Made by a program: the position numbers and the translations under genes. A DNA stretch of 64,000 bases from Acorus gramineus (Eukaryota; Streptophyta; Magnoliopsida; Acorales; Acoraceae): positions 9,584,128-9,648,127 of the forward strand of contig CM060855.1 of NCBI GenBank assembly GCA_030737835.1. Direction: 5' to 3'. The notes beneath the pieces are model-generated. The model was not told where the DNA came from and did no database searches. It was given only the letters and a program-made list of their open reading frames with translations. The number at the start of each line of letters is the position of its first letter. Position 1 is the stretch's first letter. This document shows, one piece after another, positions 12,735 through 24,212 of the stretch.

Positions 12735-14228
12735 TGAGATTTGGATTTTATTATCATCTTGTCATTTTAATTTAATTGATCAGTGTTTTATGTATTGGGT
12801 TTTTATGAGTTTTTTTTTTTTATATAATTTTTGGGGGGTGCTAAATAAGGTTTTCCGTTTGTATAGAAGAGGTCGGACCAGAAACTATATAATTGGGGTT
12901 CCATTGATCTATATACATTTTTACAATAATGTGAGAGATCATGACCCTTATGTTTGGATCGAAGAATAGGTGATGATAGAATAAGGAAAAAGATACTGTT
13001 TGAATGACGGAAATGTTTTGGTATGAACATTTTTAGATTCTCTTTGTAATTATGTTATTCCGTATCCAATATTTATTCTATTGGTATATAGGTATATATG
13101 TCAAATCATCTTCTTTCATTTAGAGAACCATTGATTAAATCATTTTTTTTACATTTTTAATTATTTTTTTATCCATGACTTGATCAATCAAACAATAACA
13201 ATTTTATCAATATTTTTTTTAATAAAAAACAATTTATTTTATTTATATAATTTTTTATTTATGATTGATTTCCACCACACTAATGTCATGGCAAACTAAA
13301 TAAGTATAAGTATGTACAGTTCTCTCAGGTTCTTCAATTGGCTTCTTTTTTTTTTCTTTTTCCTTTTTTTTGTTTTGTATTTTTTACACTCATTATCGAA
13401 GGTTATTTTTATGTGATATTGATGGGGTTGATCCGGTGTTTTACAAGTTTTCACGTTTATATCATTCTCATTGGTTGCTTTTTTCAAACAATTAGGTGAT
13501 GGAGACGCACTAACTAATACATCCATGCGAGGAGGGTCATTGTTTTTGCATCGTCATTCATTAAAAGTGTTATCATGTTAGGTGTACCAAACGTTGGTTG
13601 TCAATAGATCTGTATGAGATTGATATGTCTCTTTATGTAGGGTTGGCGTGTTGGGTTTTGCTATTCATCTTCTTTTCTTCTGTTTTTTCCTTTCTGGTTT
13701 CAATTTTTTTTTTTTTTTTACTGGATTTGACTAGCCAATCAGCCATGTTTTACAACTTCAAAAGGCTTGATGACTTTTCTTTTTTATAATTATTAGCTCG
13801 TTATGACTTGATTGATTGAATGGAACATCCAATTGCAGATAGATTTTGTTAGTGCTGGCTCCATTGAAACATATGATTCATATGTTCTTGTTTCCTCTTT
13901 TTATTGTCTCTAACATGTTTAATTTTTTATTTTATATATTTGCTAATGAGTTTTTATAACATATATTTAAATAAATTGTTATAGGTATACATTTCATAAT
14001 ACTTAAATGAATTTTTTTAAAATACACATTTTATAAATGTATGTATGTGTGTGTGTATTCTTCCGTCATTCCTTAAGTCCCATACCATAGGTTTGATCCT
14101 GTCGAATCTGCCCCATTTTCTCATCAAGCGAAGGGTATAAAATAAATCCAATTGATTTTTTTATTAAAAAAAATATTATGTGAAATCTTCCACCCTTTTC
14201 TTGTGTCCAATGGATGTGTGTGTGTGTG
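12735..14228. other. GUX 3' flank and intergenic, no gene
   Basis: The first few hundred bases presumably hold the GUX 3'UTR. Homopolymer runs (T-rich at about 13340-13380 and 13705-13720) and AT-rich DNA follow. No gene or RNA recognised. Confidence 0.4.
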
Positions 14229-14636
14229 TTCAAATAAATTTTTACATAATTACAAAAAAAATTAAATGCATAGCTTAACGATATGTACATCTTGTTGGGG
14301 ATATATGAGAATGTACACACTACAACACATAAAATCAAGGAGAAATTTACAACACCGATAAATTGGTGGGTTATATCACAGAGAAATGTCAATATTACTT
14401 AAATAAATTTGTTTAAAATACATATGTTTTAAATGTACATTTTCATAAAAATAATTTATATACACACTCAAATATTTTTTTACATAATTCCAAATAAAAA
14501 ATTAGTTGCATAGCTTAATGATGTGTACATCTTGTTGGGGATATATGAAACTGCACGCACCACAATACATAAAATCAAAGAAAAATTTATAACACCGAAA
14601 AATTGGTGGTTTAAATCACCAAGAAATGTCAATATG
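14229..14636. repeat. Direct duplication, two ~168-bp copies
   Basis: Copy A (about 14229-14396) and copy B (about 14468-14636) share tgcatagcttaa, gtacatcttgttggggatat, acataaaatcaa and agaaatgtcaatat, with about 15% divergence. The minus-strand frames of the two copies give similar short peptides, but no known domain is visible and neither is a plausible gene. Confidence 0.75.
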
Positions 14637-15541
14637 TGTTTTTTTGTAAATAAAAAACAAACATACATAGTATTATGGGTATAATTTATAATAGAAAACC
14701 TTTTAAAGAAAAAATAAAGGGTTTTTTTTTGCAAGTACATTATAAAAAATATGTTATTTATTTTTAGCCTACCATAAATAACATATTTATTTTTACACTA
14801 TTAGAATTTTTCTTAATGGGGAAATATGCCCCTCTTTTTCCTTTTTTTACCGAAATAAAAATAACTATAGTTAATTCTTAACTAAGAAATAAGAATGACA
14901 AAAATAACATTAACATAATATTTGTTATAATGTAAATAATTAAACATAATAATCTAATTAATTTCTTATTCTTTCCAAATCAGCTGTGAGTCATTCAACA
15001 GTTCCTCTTCTTTCATTTTCTTCCAATGAAATTTGTCATTTGGTTCCAAATCAACTGAGATCTTGATCTAGATTTTTTTTTAAATGTGTTATTTTGTAAT
15101 ATATATGATTAATTGTTCTCAAAATAATATTATTTCATTTCTACTAATGTAAGTATTATAATTGTGGAGGGAAGGAAAATACCTCCTCAATAATTATTTA
15201 ATTTTTATGAATTTGGATTTTAGATGAAATTTATCATTTTCATGTTAAATTTCACATATTTATTTTTATGAATATTGTATTTGCTCAGGCAAAATATGCA
15301 AAATAAAGAATGGTAATTTGATCATTTCACCAAAACGTTAACGATTTTAATATAAATTTAAATTAAAGTTAACTAGGATGGTAAATTAGCATAATTTTTG
15401 CATATTCCAATAGTATAAATATGAATAGGTTATTTGGAGTGATATAAAAATAAAGAGCATGTTTTTGGATGGTATTCATAAAAAAAAAAATAAAAAATTC
15501 CAGAATAAAATGTGTCAAATAATTAAAGAAATACAAAAAAG

Positions 15542-15550
15542 AAAAAAAAA
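15542..15550 (-). terminator. Pol III T-run terminator for tRNA-Tyr
   Basis: Nine T residues on the minus strand, starting 7 nt after the tRNA 3' end. Confidence 0.65.
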
Positions 15551-15556
15551 GTTAAA

Positions 15557-15641
15557 TCCGACTTGCCGGATTCGAACCAGCGACCTAAGGATGACAGCTA
15601 ACAACTACAGTCCTCCGCTCTACCAACTGAGCTAAAGTCGG
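15557..15641 (-). tRNA. tRNA-Tyr (GTA) with 12-nt intron
   Basis: 85 nt on the minus strand. Acceptor CCGACTT pairs perfectly with AAGTCGG; discriminator A. Box A word TAGCTCAGTTGG and box B GGTTCGAATCC are present. The anticodon stem is GAGGA/TCCTT, with loop CTGTAG interrupted after position 37 by a 12-nt intron (plus-strand 15593-15604), leaving a 73-nt mature tRNA. Plant nuclear tRNA-Tyr genes characteristically carry such an intron. The upstream flank is TATA-like with a CAA-type word (acaaaat) next to the 5' end, as in other plant tRNA genes. Confidence 0.96.
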
Positions 15642-15923
15642 ATTTTGTATTATTCATAAATATATATATAAATATTTTAAATAACAGTTTAAAAGGAATA
15701 CTTCAGGCCGTTCAACTGTTCATGTGTGTGTAGTTGCGCAGTTACCAAACTGATTTAAGAAGAAGCTCACCCCCATAATTTTTGCAAATCGCAATGTTCA
15801 GGCTCTATTTTATTTAAATCTATCTATAGGAAACTGTTACAATAAAACTATTTGATTGTACGATTATGAAAGTGGTTTTTTGCAAAATACAAAAACTGTT
15901 TAATTGTACAATCAGCGCTGCCT

Positions 15924-16371
15924 TAAGCCCCGTTTTGTTCAAGAATAAGGCCAGAATAAGTGAGAATTAATCAGAATAGCTACAAAATGAGTGTTTGGAA
16001 GGTTGGAATAAATGATAATCTATATGCCAGAATTAATTTGTACAAGGTGGTATATGGATTCCAGTCAACCTTTGGAATTAAGTTATTCCAGGTTATTCAA
16101 CCTAAAAGAATACGAAGACTCACTATTGATTCAATTGTTATCATCTTTTATAAATCATGGTAAATCAACTTATCATCATTTTTTTTATTTTTTATAAATT
16201 CTTGTCCACACCTTATTCACATTTTATGCAAATGGCAAAAACTTTATTATTATGTTTTTTAACAAGAATGATTTAAAACACAACCAAACAAAAAATTATT
16301 TTATCCTTATTTATACTAGAATAGTCATAAAACTCGTAATAACTTAATTTTTTTTTTATCCAAACAGGATC
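15924..16371. mobile_element. Tourist-like MITE (putative)
   Basis: The ends are inverted: left ccttaagccccgttttgttc and, reading inwards from the right, ccttaagatcctgtttggat. TTA/TTAA flanks both ends, fitting the 3-bp target of PIF/Harbinger elements. The interior is AT-rich without a transposase. The open frames at 15960-16197 belong to this element and look non-coding. Confidence 0.55.
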
Positions 16372-16411
16372 TTAAGGATCATTTTGAAGCACATTTAGAC
16401 GCAATTTTACT

Positions 16412-18238
16412 TTAAGGTCCCCCGTTTGATTCATGTCATTTTTTTTTTTTTGTGGAATTACTTTACTAGGAATCAATTTATTAGAAATTAATTTACCATG
16501 AATCTTGATTCCATTAGACTGTTTGGTTTGCTAATGGATTTCTCCAAAAAATCATTTTCAAGTGTTCGATTCATACATGGAAAATGATAAGGAATTTGAT
16601 TTAAATGTCTAAAATGCCCTTACTATTATATATATACTTATAAAATTTATTTCTTTATCTATATGACAATAATAAAAAAGAATAAATTTTTTATAAATAT
16701 TTAATGAATGCAAATAAATAAAATAACCAATTATGTAATTAAACATATAATAATAGTAATTTTTCTAAATCAGTTGAGTATTATGAACTCCCATAAAAAC
16801 TAAATAACCAATTTTATTAGTTAGGATTTAAAGATATTGCTTTAGGCCTAAACCCACATCACACATCCCATATTATACCAATTATAATAATATCTAAACC
16901 CATCTACAAAAATAAAACTAAATTTAAAAATATAAATTGATATATAATACACAGTTAAAATTTTGCACATCACATATAAAAATTATAACATAATTTTTTA
17001 ATTAAAAAATCAAAAAGACTATATAAACCCATTATATGTAGGCCTGTCAATGGGTCGGGTCCGGGTCGGGTCAGGGTCGACTCGGCGGGTCCAACCTAGG
17101 ACCTGGCGGGTCCGGGGGAATGTGGACCCGGCCCCGGGCCGGGTCCGGGACCGACCCGACCCGGATGGTTGGATAAAAAAAAGAGAGAGAGAGAAGAGCT
17201 CATGTATTTGTTTGTCTTATCGTTCTATTTGAAATTTTTTGTAATAAAACATTATTGTTAATGAGACTATGCTTGAATATAATTTTATACAATTCAAAAG
17301 AAGTAAATGAATTATTAAACAACATCCAAAACAATAATCACTAACATAAAAAACATATTAACTTAAATAATAAACATAACTAACCTAAACAACATTCAAA
17401 ACAATATTAACCTAAACAACATTCAAAACAATAAACACTAACATATTAACCTAAATAATAAACATAAATCATGCAACAAACTAATTAATCATACAAATTC
17501 AAAAGCTAATAAGTTAATTGTCCAAAACAAACCGATTTATAGGCTTGTTATGATTATGATTTATGAACTTGTAGATACAAAAATAAGTTAAGTAAGAAAT
17601 AAAATTATGTATCAACTAATACTAATAGTCTTATAATATATGAACATATTTTAATAAAACAATCGGGTCTCGGGTCCAACGGGTCGGAGCGGGGTGGACC
17701 CGGACCTGACCCGTTTGTTTGTTCGGGTCCGTCGGGTCGGGTCCAACTCGGGTCGGGTCCAAATCGGGTCGGATATATTACACGTGTAATCGGGTCCGGG
17801 TCTGGACCCGACCCGTTGACAGGCCTAATTATATGGGTGGTGGGAAAAAAAAGAGAAGGCTATTTATTTTAGAATGGATATATAATAATTTCATTAATCT
17901 GTAAAGGATATAATAGTAATCTAATTTAGGATTCCTTGTGAAATTTGAGATTACTACCACAAACAGTGAGAATCTAATTCCACCCTATTTTTTCACATGG
18001 ATGAATTTTAATTTCAGTGAGAACCCATAATTACCATCAATATTACCAAGTAATCACATGAAATCAAATTTCATCCCAGATTCTGAAAAACTCAACTTAA
18101 TTAAATATTTGTTTATGTGTTTAATACAAAAAATATATTTTTCAAAAAACAAAAAAGTAATATGTTTAAAAATCAAGTTTTATTAAGTTATTTCATACAA
18201 AATCCTACTTTTCAAACAAATTTCCAAACGCCCCTTAA
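16412..18238. mobile_element. Tourist-like element interrupted by a hAT-like element (putative)
   Basis: Left end ctttaaggtcccccgtttga and, inwards from the right, ctttaaggggcgtttggaaa, both preceded by TTAA-like flank. If the hAT-like insertion (17039-17827 plus one 8-bp duplication) is removed, a ~1.03-kb element remains. No transposase is visible; the boundary call is moderately uncertain. Confidence 0.45.
17039..17827 (+). mobile_element. hAT-like non-autonomous element, copy 2 (perfect TSD)
   Basis: A 789-bp element with nearly perfect terminal inverted repeats (left taggcctgtcaatgggtcgg; right end read inwards taggcctgtcaacgggtcgg, one difference) and a perfect 8-bp target duplication, attatatg at 17031-17038 and 17828-17835. 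Both ends hold subterminal GGGTC/GACCC arrays; the AT-rich middle matches the element at 357-1272 in reverse. The 8-bp duplication and the ends place it in the hAT superfamily; there is no transposase, so it would need one in trans. Confidence 0.9.
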
Positions 18239-18559
18239 AGAATGGAGCAAAATAATATCCCTCCATCCTATTAAGGTAAAAACAAAATATATAAAGGAAA
18301 ACTTTTTCCCTTCGTCTCACTGTTACCTGTTCTTCATGATTAACATCCGTTCTTAAAGTGGTAAAATTTAAATATTTTCATTCAATTTCTAACATGCACA
18401 AACACACTATATAATGATTGCGCAGTGGCTATTACATTAGATTAACTAACATTACATGATAAAAAAAAAAAATCCAAGGCCATGCAACACATTCTATCCC
18501 AATCGATAACACTGGAGACCATAACAAGGATCAATCAGTCTAGGGCCATAAATAGCTCC

Positions 18560-21500
18560 TCACAGGGCATCTCGAGCTGCTATACGGCATGTGATTGCAT
18601 CAGCTAACGAAGATATCCCTAATTCCACGCTCGATATCTTGTAGTGCTGCAATAAAGAAAGGAAAGCAACATGAGAAAAGTTATAATAAACATGAACAAA
18701 TAATGACAAGTTTCTTTACCTACACAGATGTTGGTAGTTTGGAAAATGCCAGACAAATCACAGCTATGAAGAAAAGATCAAACCTTTTGTATCTGGGCCT
18801 TGTTTGCTCTATCTTCCAGTTCCTTCAGATCAATCTCCTTCCCATTTATAAGTTTCTCCACAGCTCTCATCTGAAACATATGTGCTAACCATGCTCAGTA
18901 GAACTGCCCTCATTTAAGATATTTCTCAACGTATAAATGCGACACACCGGTTGCATAGACAATGAATAGAAGTGACTAATGTAGCTAACATAGATATAAC
19001 AAATACAATAATGGCTAAGGGCTTATTCCAAATATTATTGCAGGCCAATCAGATACTGAATTACGAATGCTGCAAAAAATGAAAGTAAAGGAAATCCTCC
19101 ATCATCCCATGAACGCTATTGACACATAGCTTAATTAACCTTTGTCACTTGAACACCAATGCAAAAGTATGACAATATAGCAGACGTATGTTGTGCTCTC
19201 ACCACTTTAATAATCCTAGTAAAGATGATTGGATAATCTTTGGGATCAATAAAACACAAATCAGACAATTTTTTTTCCCTATTCATCTATTTCTCATACT
19301 TCTTTGAATTTTCTAAAGCACACTAATTGCCAGACGGTGAACAAAGGAACATACAGGCTACAGTTAGAGCATAAGGATTACTTCTCATTTGGTTCAGAGA
19401 ACTTTATCCCTATGCTATGGCCAGAAAACTGACACAAAATTGTAATATATATCAAATAAACAGTATCTTGCAAGAGTATAGTTACGACTAGAAATGATCG
19501 GTTAAAGGGACAATTAATCATTCTCTAAAAATTTAAGTGGCATATAGTTTCTGAACTGCTTCCCCCCAGTATGCAGGTCAAATCAGATTGAACAGCAACA
19601 ATAGGCATGCATTTTAGAGCATCCGCTCACAGGACACATACTCCTGTGTTCCTTAACCAAGACGGAAATACCCATGCTCAATGGCCTCTTCAGTACCTCC
19701 AATTTTTACAACCTCGGCCCAATTTTTTACAGAATGACCATTCTTCCTTCTGCAATGCAGGCGAACAGTAGGGTTTGCATATCCCTAACAATCCCTTCAA
19801 AAATTCCACATAAATATCAGGTGCCACTGCCTGACCGACCCATGGACCAGTTCTCAACCAATCCTGCTTTCTGAACCCCAACTATTGGACTAGCTTTAAT
19901 CAATATCGCCGGCCATAAACCACACAGGGTTGGCACTTTGGCTAGAGCCAAAGTTTGCTCCCCATAAGTCGCCAAGTTCAAAACCCCCTGCGCTTATCTG
20001 GTGCACAAGGTTTGTGGGCGATTATATGCATATAGGATTTTTCCAACATTAAGAAATAAAGTTGGGGTTCCTCAGTTTCTCATTACCAAAAAAAACGAAA
20101 AAGAAGGGTACTGCCAACCAGATATTCGTATATCTAAGGAGAGGGAAACAAACAGCCTCAGCAACTTCATTGTCTCATGCTAAGTTGAACAGCCAAGTTC
20201 ATTTCAAGCCAGACAGACACTGTGCCTGTGCTGATATCACAGATGTATAAAAGACCAAAGCTATGAAGAATGTAAGGCCTTGCAATGCAGGTGAAGAAAA
20301 AAACAGACTGATTGTTGCCTACTGTGCAGCTTCATCCAGCATCAGCAGAAAACTGAATTGGCACTGCCACCCACCAGATAACATGCAGAGCAGCTCATCT
20401 CCAAAAGTTAATGCAGTACCCCAACTTTTAACGACGTGAATGGAATAGATGTTGGTCAATAGATTAAAAATTGTTGACTGATATAGCAAGCTCGCACTAC
20501 CATAGACCTAGGCTTTGATTACAGTAAAAAAATAGGTTAGTTTGCAAACAAATAGTTTCAGTGACTTTAAGCTGATTTCTCAAGTCACGTTTTGTAGAAG
20601 AGGAAAGCTCAAACAACACAAACTAAAGAGTAATGGTGCCCAAACAAGTTTGGAATGGAAATGACATATTGAGGAGAAAAGAAACAAATAGAAAACAATA
20701 TCTTGAAAATCTTTTCATTTCCAGACCATTCCATAAGAATGAAATTAAATTTAGCCATATACAATTTCTCATATATACAAGAATTCCACAGATTACAAAA
20801 AGAACATATTAAGAATTAATGAGCTGTTTAACAAAAAAAATTCAATCGTAAATGTATCTAAGTGATCATACCTCATCAATCGAGGCATTGAAACGCGCAG
20901 CTAGAACATACGTAGTGCTCTCAGAAATTCCACACCTCTTCAAGGACTCTGTTATCTAGTACAGCATTCATAGTTTCAAGCCAACAAATTGGAGAGATAA
21001 AGCCAGGAAAATGGGGTTAAAGAACAGAATAAAGTTATTTACATGTTTAGACCCAGAGTAATTATAAACAAGCTCTGAATGAAGTGTACGAGTTGTCAGT
21101 GAATCCCTTGACTTGGCCAAAAGTGATTTATGTGCAGCTGCCAGCACAGGGAAAACATTCGGTATCTGTTCCAATTATGGACAAGAAGATGATTAAAAGA
21201 AATCAAGTCGGGCTCACAAGAAATAGCTAGAACCACAAATTAAAGTCTGGTTTTTCCCCCACATGAAAGAAAACCATAGAAAAAATAAAATTGATGGAAA
21301 GCAACGATTTTTAAGCAAGTAGAGCAGATTTTATGGTCAATAAATTATCAAAGAAGAAGTTATCATAAAAGATCGACAAAAAAAAAAAACTTACAAGAGA
21401 TGCATTTAGAAATGCTACTTCAGGTTCCAAAGTACCTGTTTGCATAGAATCCAGAAGTTCCCTACAAGAAAAATATAAAAACCATTCAGATATCATACCA

Positions 21501-24212
21501 GACCTAATTCAAAGATTACACTGAAATTTCAGCCTTCAGGATAATGTGGATAGATATCATAAAGGTAACACACGTCTAATGTGTCTGGATAGATAACTAT
21601 ATATATATAGATAGAGAGAGCCGATGGGGTGCGGCCGTGCACTCCATCGTGTGACACTTTTTCCAGACCGTCAAATATGTGGTCCCTTTATTTTCTTTCG
21701 AACATGAAGGATCACCTGTTGACCGGGTGAGGACGTCAACCAAAGTCTCACCCCTTTTTCACTCATCTCCTCTCTCTCCTCACCGTTTCACTCGACTCAA
21801 CAAACAGAGAAAAAAGAGGATCGACCATCTCGTCTTCTCCGTCACCCCCACCCCTGTAAACATATCATTTTTATTACTTTGTAGATGGAACATTCTAATA
21901 CGGCATCCTCTAGTGGACCACATCGCACATTGGCTGGTTGTGTAAGAAAAACGCGGTTTTAAAACAATCACGAACAACATCTAATCCAGGGAGATGGTTT
22001 TGGGCTTGCCCGGATAGAAATATGTATATATATTGGTCTATTTATTTCATTTGTAGAACTATATATTTTCATTTCATTTGTTAATTGATGTCTATTTTGT
22101 TGTATTTATTCTTTATATTTAAACTAGTCTAAGAACGACATCAATGGTTGCAAGTTTTTCTCATGGCAAGATGGAAGTGTCAATAGCATGAGTAAGATGG
22201 TTGATAGCAATGGACAACGATATGCTCAAATCGAGGAAAATTCACCCTTGTTGACAAGACTTGAAGCTATAAAGGAGAGGCTAACTAAAGTTGAAGCTCT
22301 ACAAGAACGTGCAAGAGAGTTAGAGCACCGGAATCATTCTTCGCGAAGGTCTTCTTTCTCGTATTCATGTTGTTCGCAGTATTCGAAGGTTCAATGTTAA
22401 GTTGAGCATAAATACTAGCTTCAATGTTTGTAGGCTCTCTAATATTTTTTTGGTGTATCCTTGTACGTATGTATCGGAGAGGCAACACAATCATGCATCT
22501 CATTGTATTTATATATGACAATAACCTTTCATTGCATTTATGATTGTGTTGTCTCTCTGATACATATATAAAGGATACATATCCAAAAAATATTAGAGAG
22601 CTTCCAAACATTGAAGCTAGTATTTATGCTCAACTTAACATTGAACCTACGAATACCGCAAACAACATGAATATGAGAAAGAAGACCTTCCCAAAAGAAT
22701 GATTCTGGTGCTCTAACTCTCTTGCACATTCTTGTAGAGCTTCAACTTTAGTAAGCATCTCCTCTATAGCTTCAAGTCTTGCCAACAGGGGTGAATTTTC
22801 CTCGATTTGTCCATTACTACCAACCATCTTATTAATGCTACTAACACTCACATCTTGTCATGAGAAAACTTAATGTCATTGATGTCGTTCTTGGATTAAT
22901 TTAAATATAAAGAATAAATACAACAAAATAAACATCAATTAACAAATGAAATAAAAATATATAGTTCTACAAATGAAATAAATAGACCAATATATATACC
23001 TTTCTATCCGAGCAAGCCCAAAACCATCTCCCTGAATTAGATGTTGTTCGTGATTGTTTTAAAACCGTGTTTTTCTCACACAAACAGTTAACGTGGGATG
23101 TTGGTCCACGAGAGGATGCTGTATTAGAATGTTCCATCTACAAAATAATAAAAATGATCTGTTTTCCTTAAATAATGTTTTCACCGGTAAGAAACACTTT
23201 AATTAATATATCTCAAACAAAAATAGTTTTTCAAATGTTATGATACGCCATTATTGTTTTTACAATATTCAGGCAACAATCTTTTATAATATACCATTTT
23301 CAAATGTTAAGATCTCTCTCTCCCATTCATTTTTATTTTATTTCTAAATCCACCCTGAAAATTTGACATGACATAACTTGTAAATGAAGTTGGATCTATG
23401 GGGATGGAAATTATTAAAATATTTTACAATAATTTAGTTTGTAATTTTTAAACATGTATGACATGATCAAATAGATTCATTACTTCTCATCACTCACAAA
23501 TGCAATCCAACAAAAAAAACCCTAGATCTGAAAAAAAATATCTGAAAAACAAACCCCTAGATGTGAAAAAACATAAGAACTGCAAACACTTTTGTTTGAA
23601 AAAAGTCAGATCTGAAAAGAAATCTAAAAAAAAAACCCTATATTTAAAAAGAAATATGAAAAAAAAAATCAGATAAAAACCTAGATTTGAAAACAAATCT
23701 AAAAAAAAAAAAAAAAAACTATATCTGAAGATAAATCATGTAAAAACCTAGATAATAAGCACCTAATTCAAAAAATGAAAAAAAAAACTTATATTGCTGC
23801 ACAGGGAGGGACCTACGGATCGGGTGGGTGGCCAAGAAGACAAGGCCGCAGCAGGTGGTGGTCGATTTGCGGATCGGGTGGGGGTGGTCGTAGAGCACAG
23901 AGGGGTGGTTTTTTTTTTCTTTGTTTTGTTGAGTCAATTGAAACGGTGAGGAGAGAGAGGAGATGAGGGAAAAGGGGGAGGGGGGGACTGTGGTTGACCC
24001 CCTCACCCGGTAAGCAGGTAACCCTGCATATTCCAATATGTGCACCAATATTCACAGCCTAAACTTTCAAGAACACCATATCCGATCAAAAACTGAACAA
24101 AATAAAACATGGATATGGGTATTAAAGAAAAGAGAAATTCTCACTTGCAGTTGGTGACATCGGAAAAGAGAGAGAGGGAGAGGGTGCTCCCGTCGACGTC
24201 GTATGTCTTCAT
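18560..24212 (-). CDS. CGI121: CGI121/TPRKB, subunit of the KEOPS/EKC tRNA-modification complex
   Basis: Six exons on the minus strand: 24145-24212, 21395-21461, 21043-21165, 20872-20955, 18784-18870 and 18560-18646, giving 171 aa with all GT-AG borders in phase (2,0,0,0,0). The protein begins MKTYDVDGSTLSLSLFSDV and contains the family words LLDSMQTGTLEPEVAFLNAS, NYSGSK-HITESLKRCGIS, YVLAARFNAS and, at the end, LADAITCRIAARDAL. Length matches TPRKB (about 175 aa). Cgi121 binds the kinase Bud32/PRPK and tRNA within KEOPS, which makes t6A at position 37 of ANN-decoding tRNAs (known for the family). Intron 1 (2.7 kb) contains a long inverted repeat of GRF-finger pseudogenes; intron 4 (2.0 kb) has a SINE-like segment. 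The leader is CT-rich. Confidence 0.95.
19925..20095 (+). mobile_element. Putative tRNA-derived SINE in CGI121 intron 4
   Basis: A stretch with a box A-like word (ttggcactttggctagagcc), a box B-like word (gttcaaaacccc) about 50 bp later, and an A-rich 3' tail (ccaaaaaaaacgaaaaag). This order fits a tRNA-derived SINE in plus orientation, antisense to the host gene. No target duplication was identified, so the call is tentative. Confidence 0.4.
21885..22400 (+). pseudogene. GRF-type zinc-finger/coiled-coil gene, degenerate left copy
   Basis: Two exon-like blocks. Block 1 (from ATG 21885) encodes MEHSNTASS, then, in a shifted frame, NAVLKQSRTTSNPGRWFWAC, which is the core of a GRF zinc finger. 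Block 2 (about 22135-22400) encodes NDINGCKFFSWQDGS, the finger's C-terminal part, followed by a charged coiled-coil (LEAIKERLTKVEALQERARE). Lesions compared with the right copy: one base deleted near 21920; the first finger Cys replaced by Trp; the splice donor changed; and one base deleted near 22345, which abolishes the hydrophobic C-terminus. GRF fingers bind nucleic acid; such plant proteins are often multicopy and transposon-linked. The function of this one is unknown. Confidence 0.7.
22630..23137 (-). pseudogene. GRF-type zinc-finger/coiled-coil gene, degenerate right copy
   Basis: Minus strand. Exon 1 (23000-23137, 46 codons) is intact: MEHSNTASSR, then CLCEKNTVLKQSR and GRWFWAC, with a good donor (AAAG/GTATATA). 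Exon 2 starts after an AG at 22890-22891 but is broken: GGTTGC of the left copy (Gly-Cys) reads GACATT, one T is missing from the TTTTTC run, and a stop follows. Downstream, the frame reopens through a coiled-coil (RLEAIEEMLTKVEALQECAR) to a hydrophobic end (VFFLIFMLFAVFVGSML), suggesting that the ancestor was a GRF finger plus coiled-coil plus C-terminal membrane anchor. The lesions differ from those in the left copy. Confidence 0.7.

Larger units (their letters stand above)
21703..24024. repeat. Long inverted repeat (GRF-finger gene pair) in CGI121 intron 1
   Basis: The left arm (about 21703-22497) pairs with the right arm (about 22533-24024) around a short centre near 22500-22530. Examples of pairing: caacacaatcatgcatctca against the complement at about 22540; agacttgaagctata against 22770; ggaacattctaata against 23130; and the CT-rich blocks at 21760-21800 against 23930-23970. 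The right arm holds about 650 extra bases (23165-23830). Each arm is a degenerate copy of the same gene with its 5' leader, so the structure is an inverted duplication, tail to tail. The CGI121 pre-mRNA must carry it as a potential long hairpin. Confidence 0.85.

Noticed and set aside
14066-14740. Two similar minus-strand peptides in a direct duplication
   Set aside because: The similarity is explained by DNA duplication; frames are short and have no known family or good start context.
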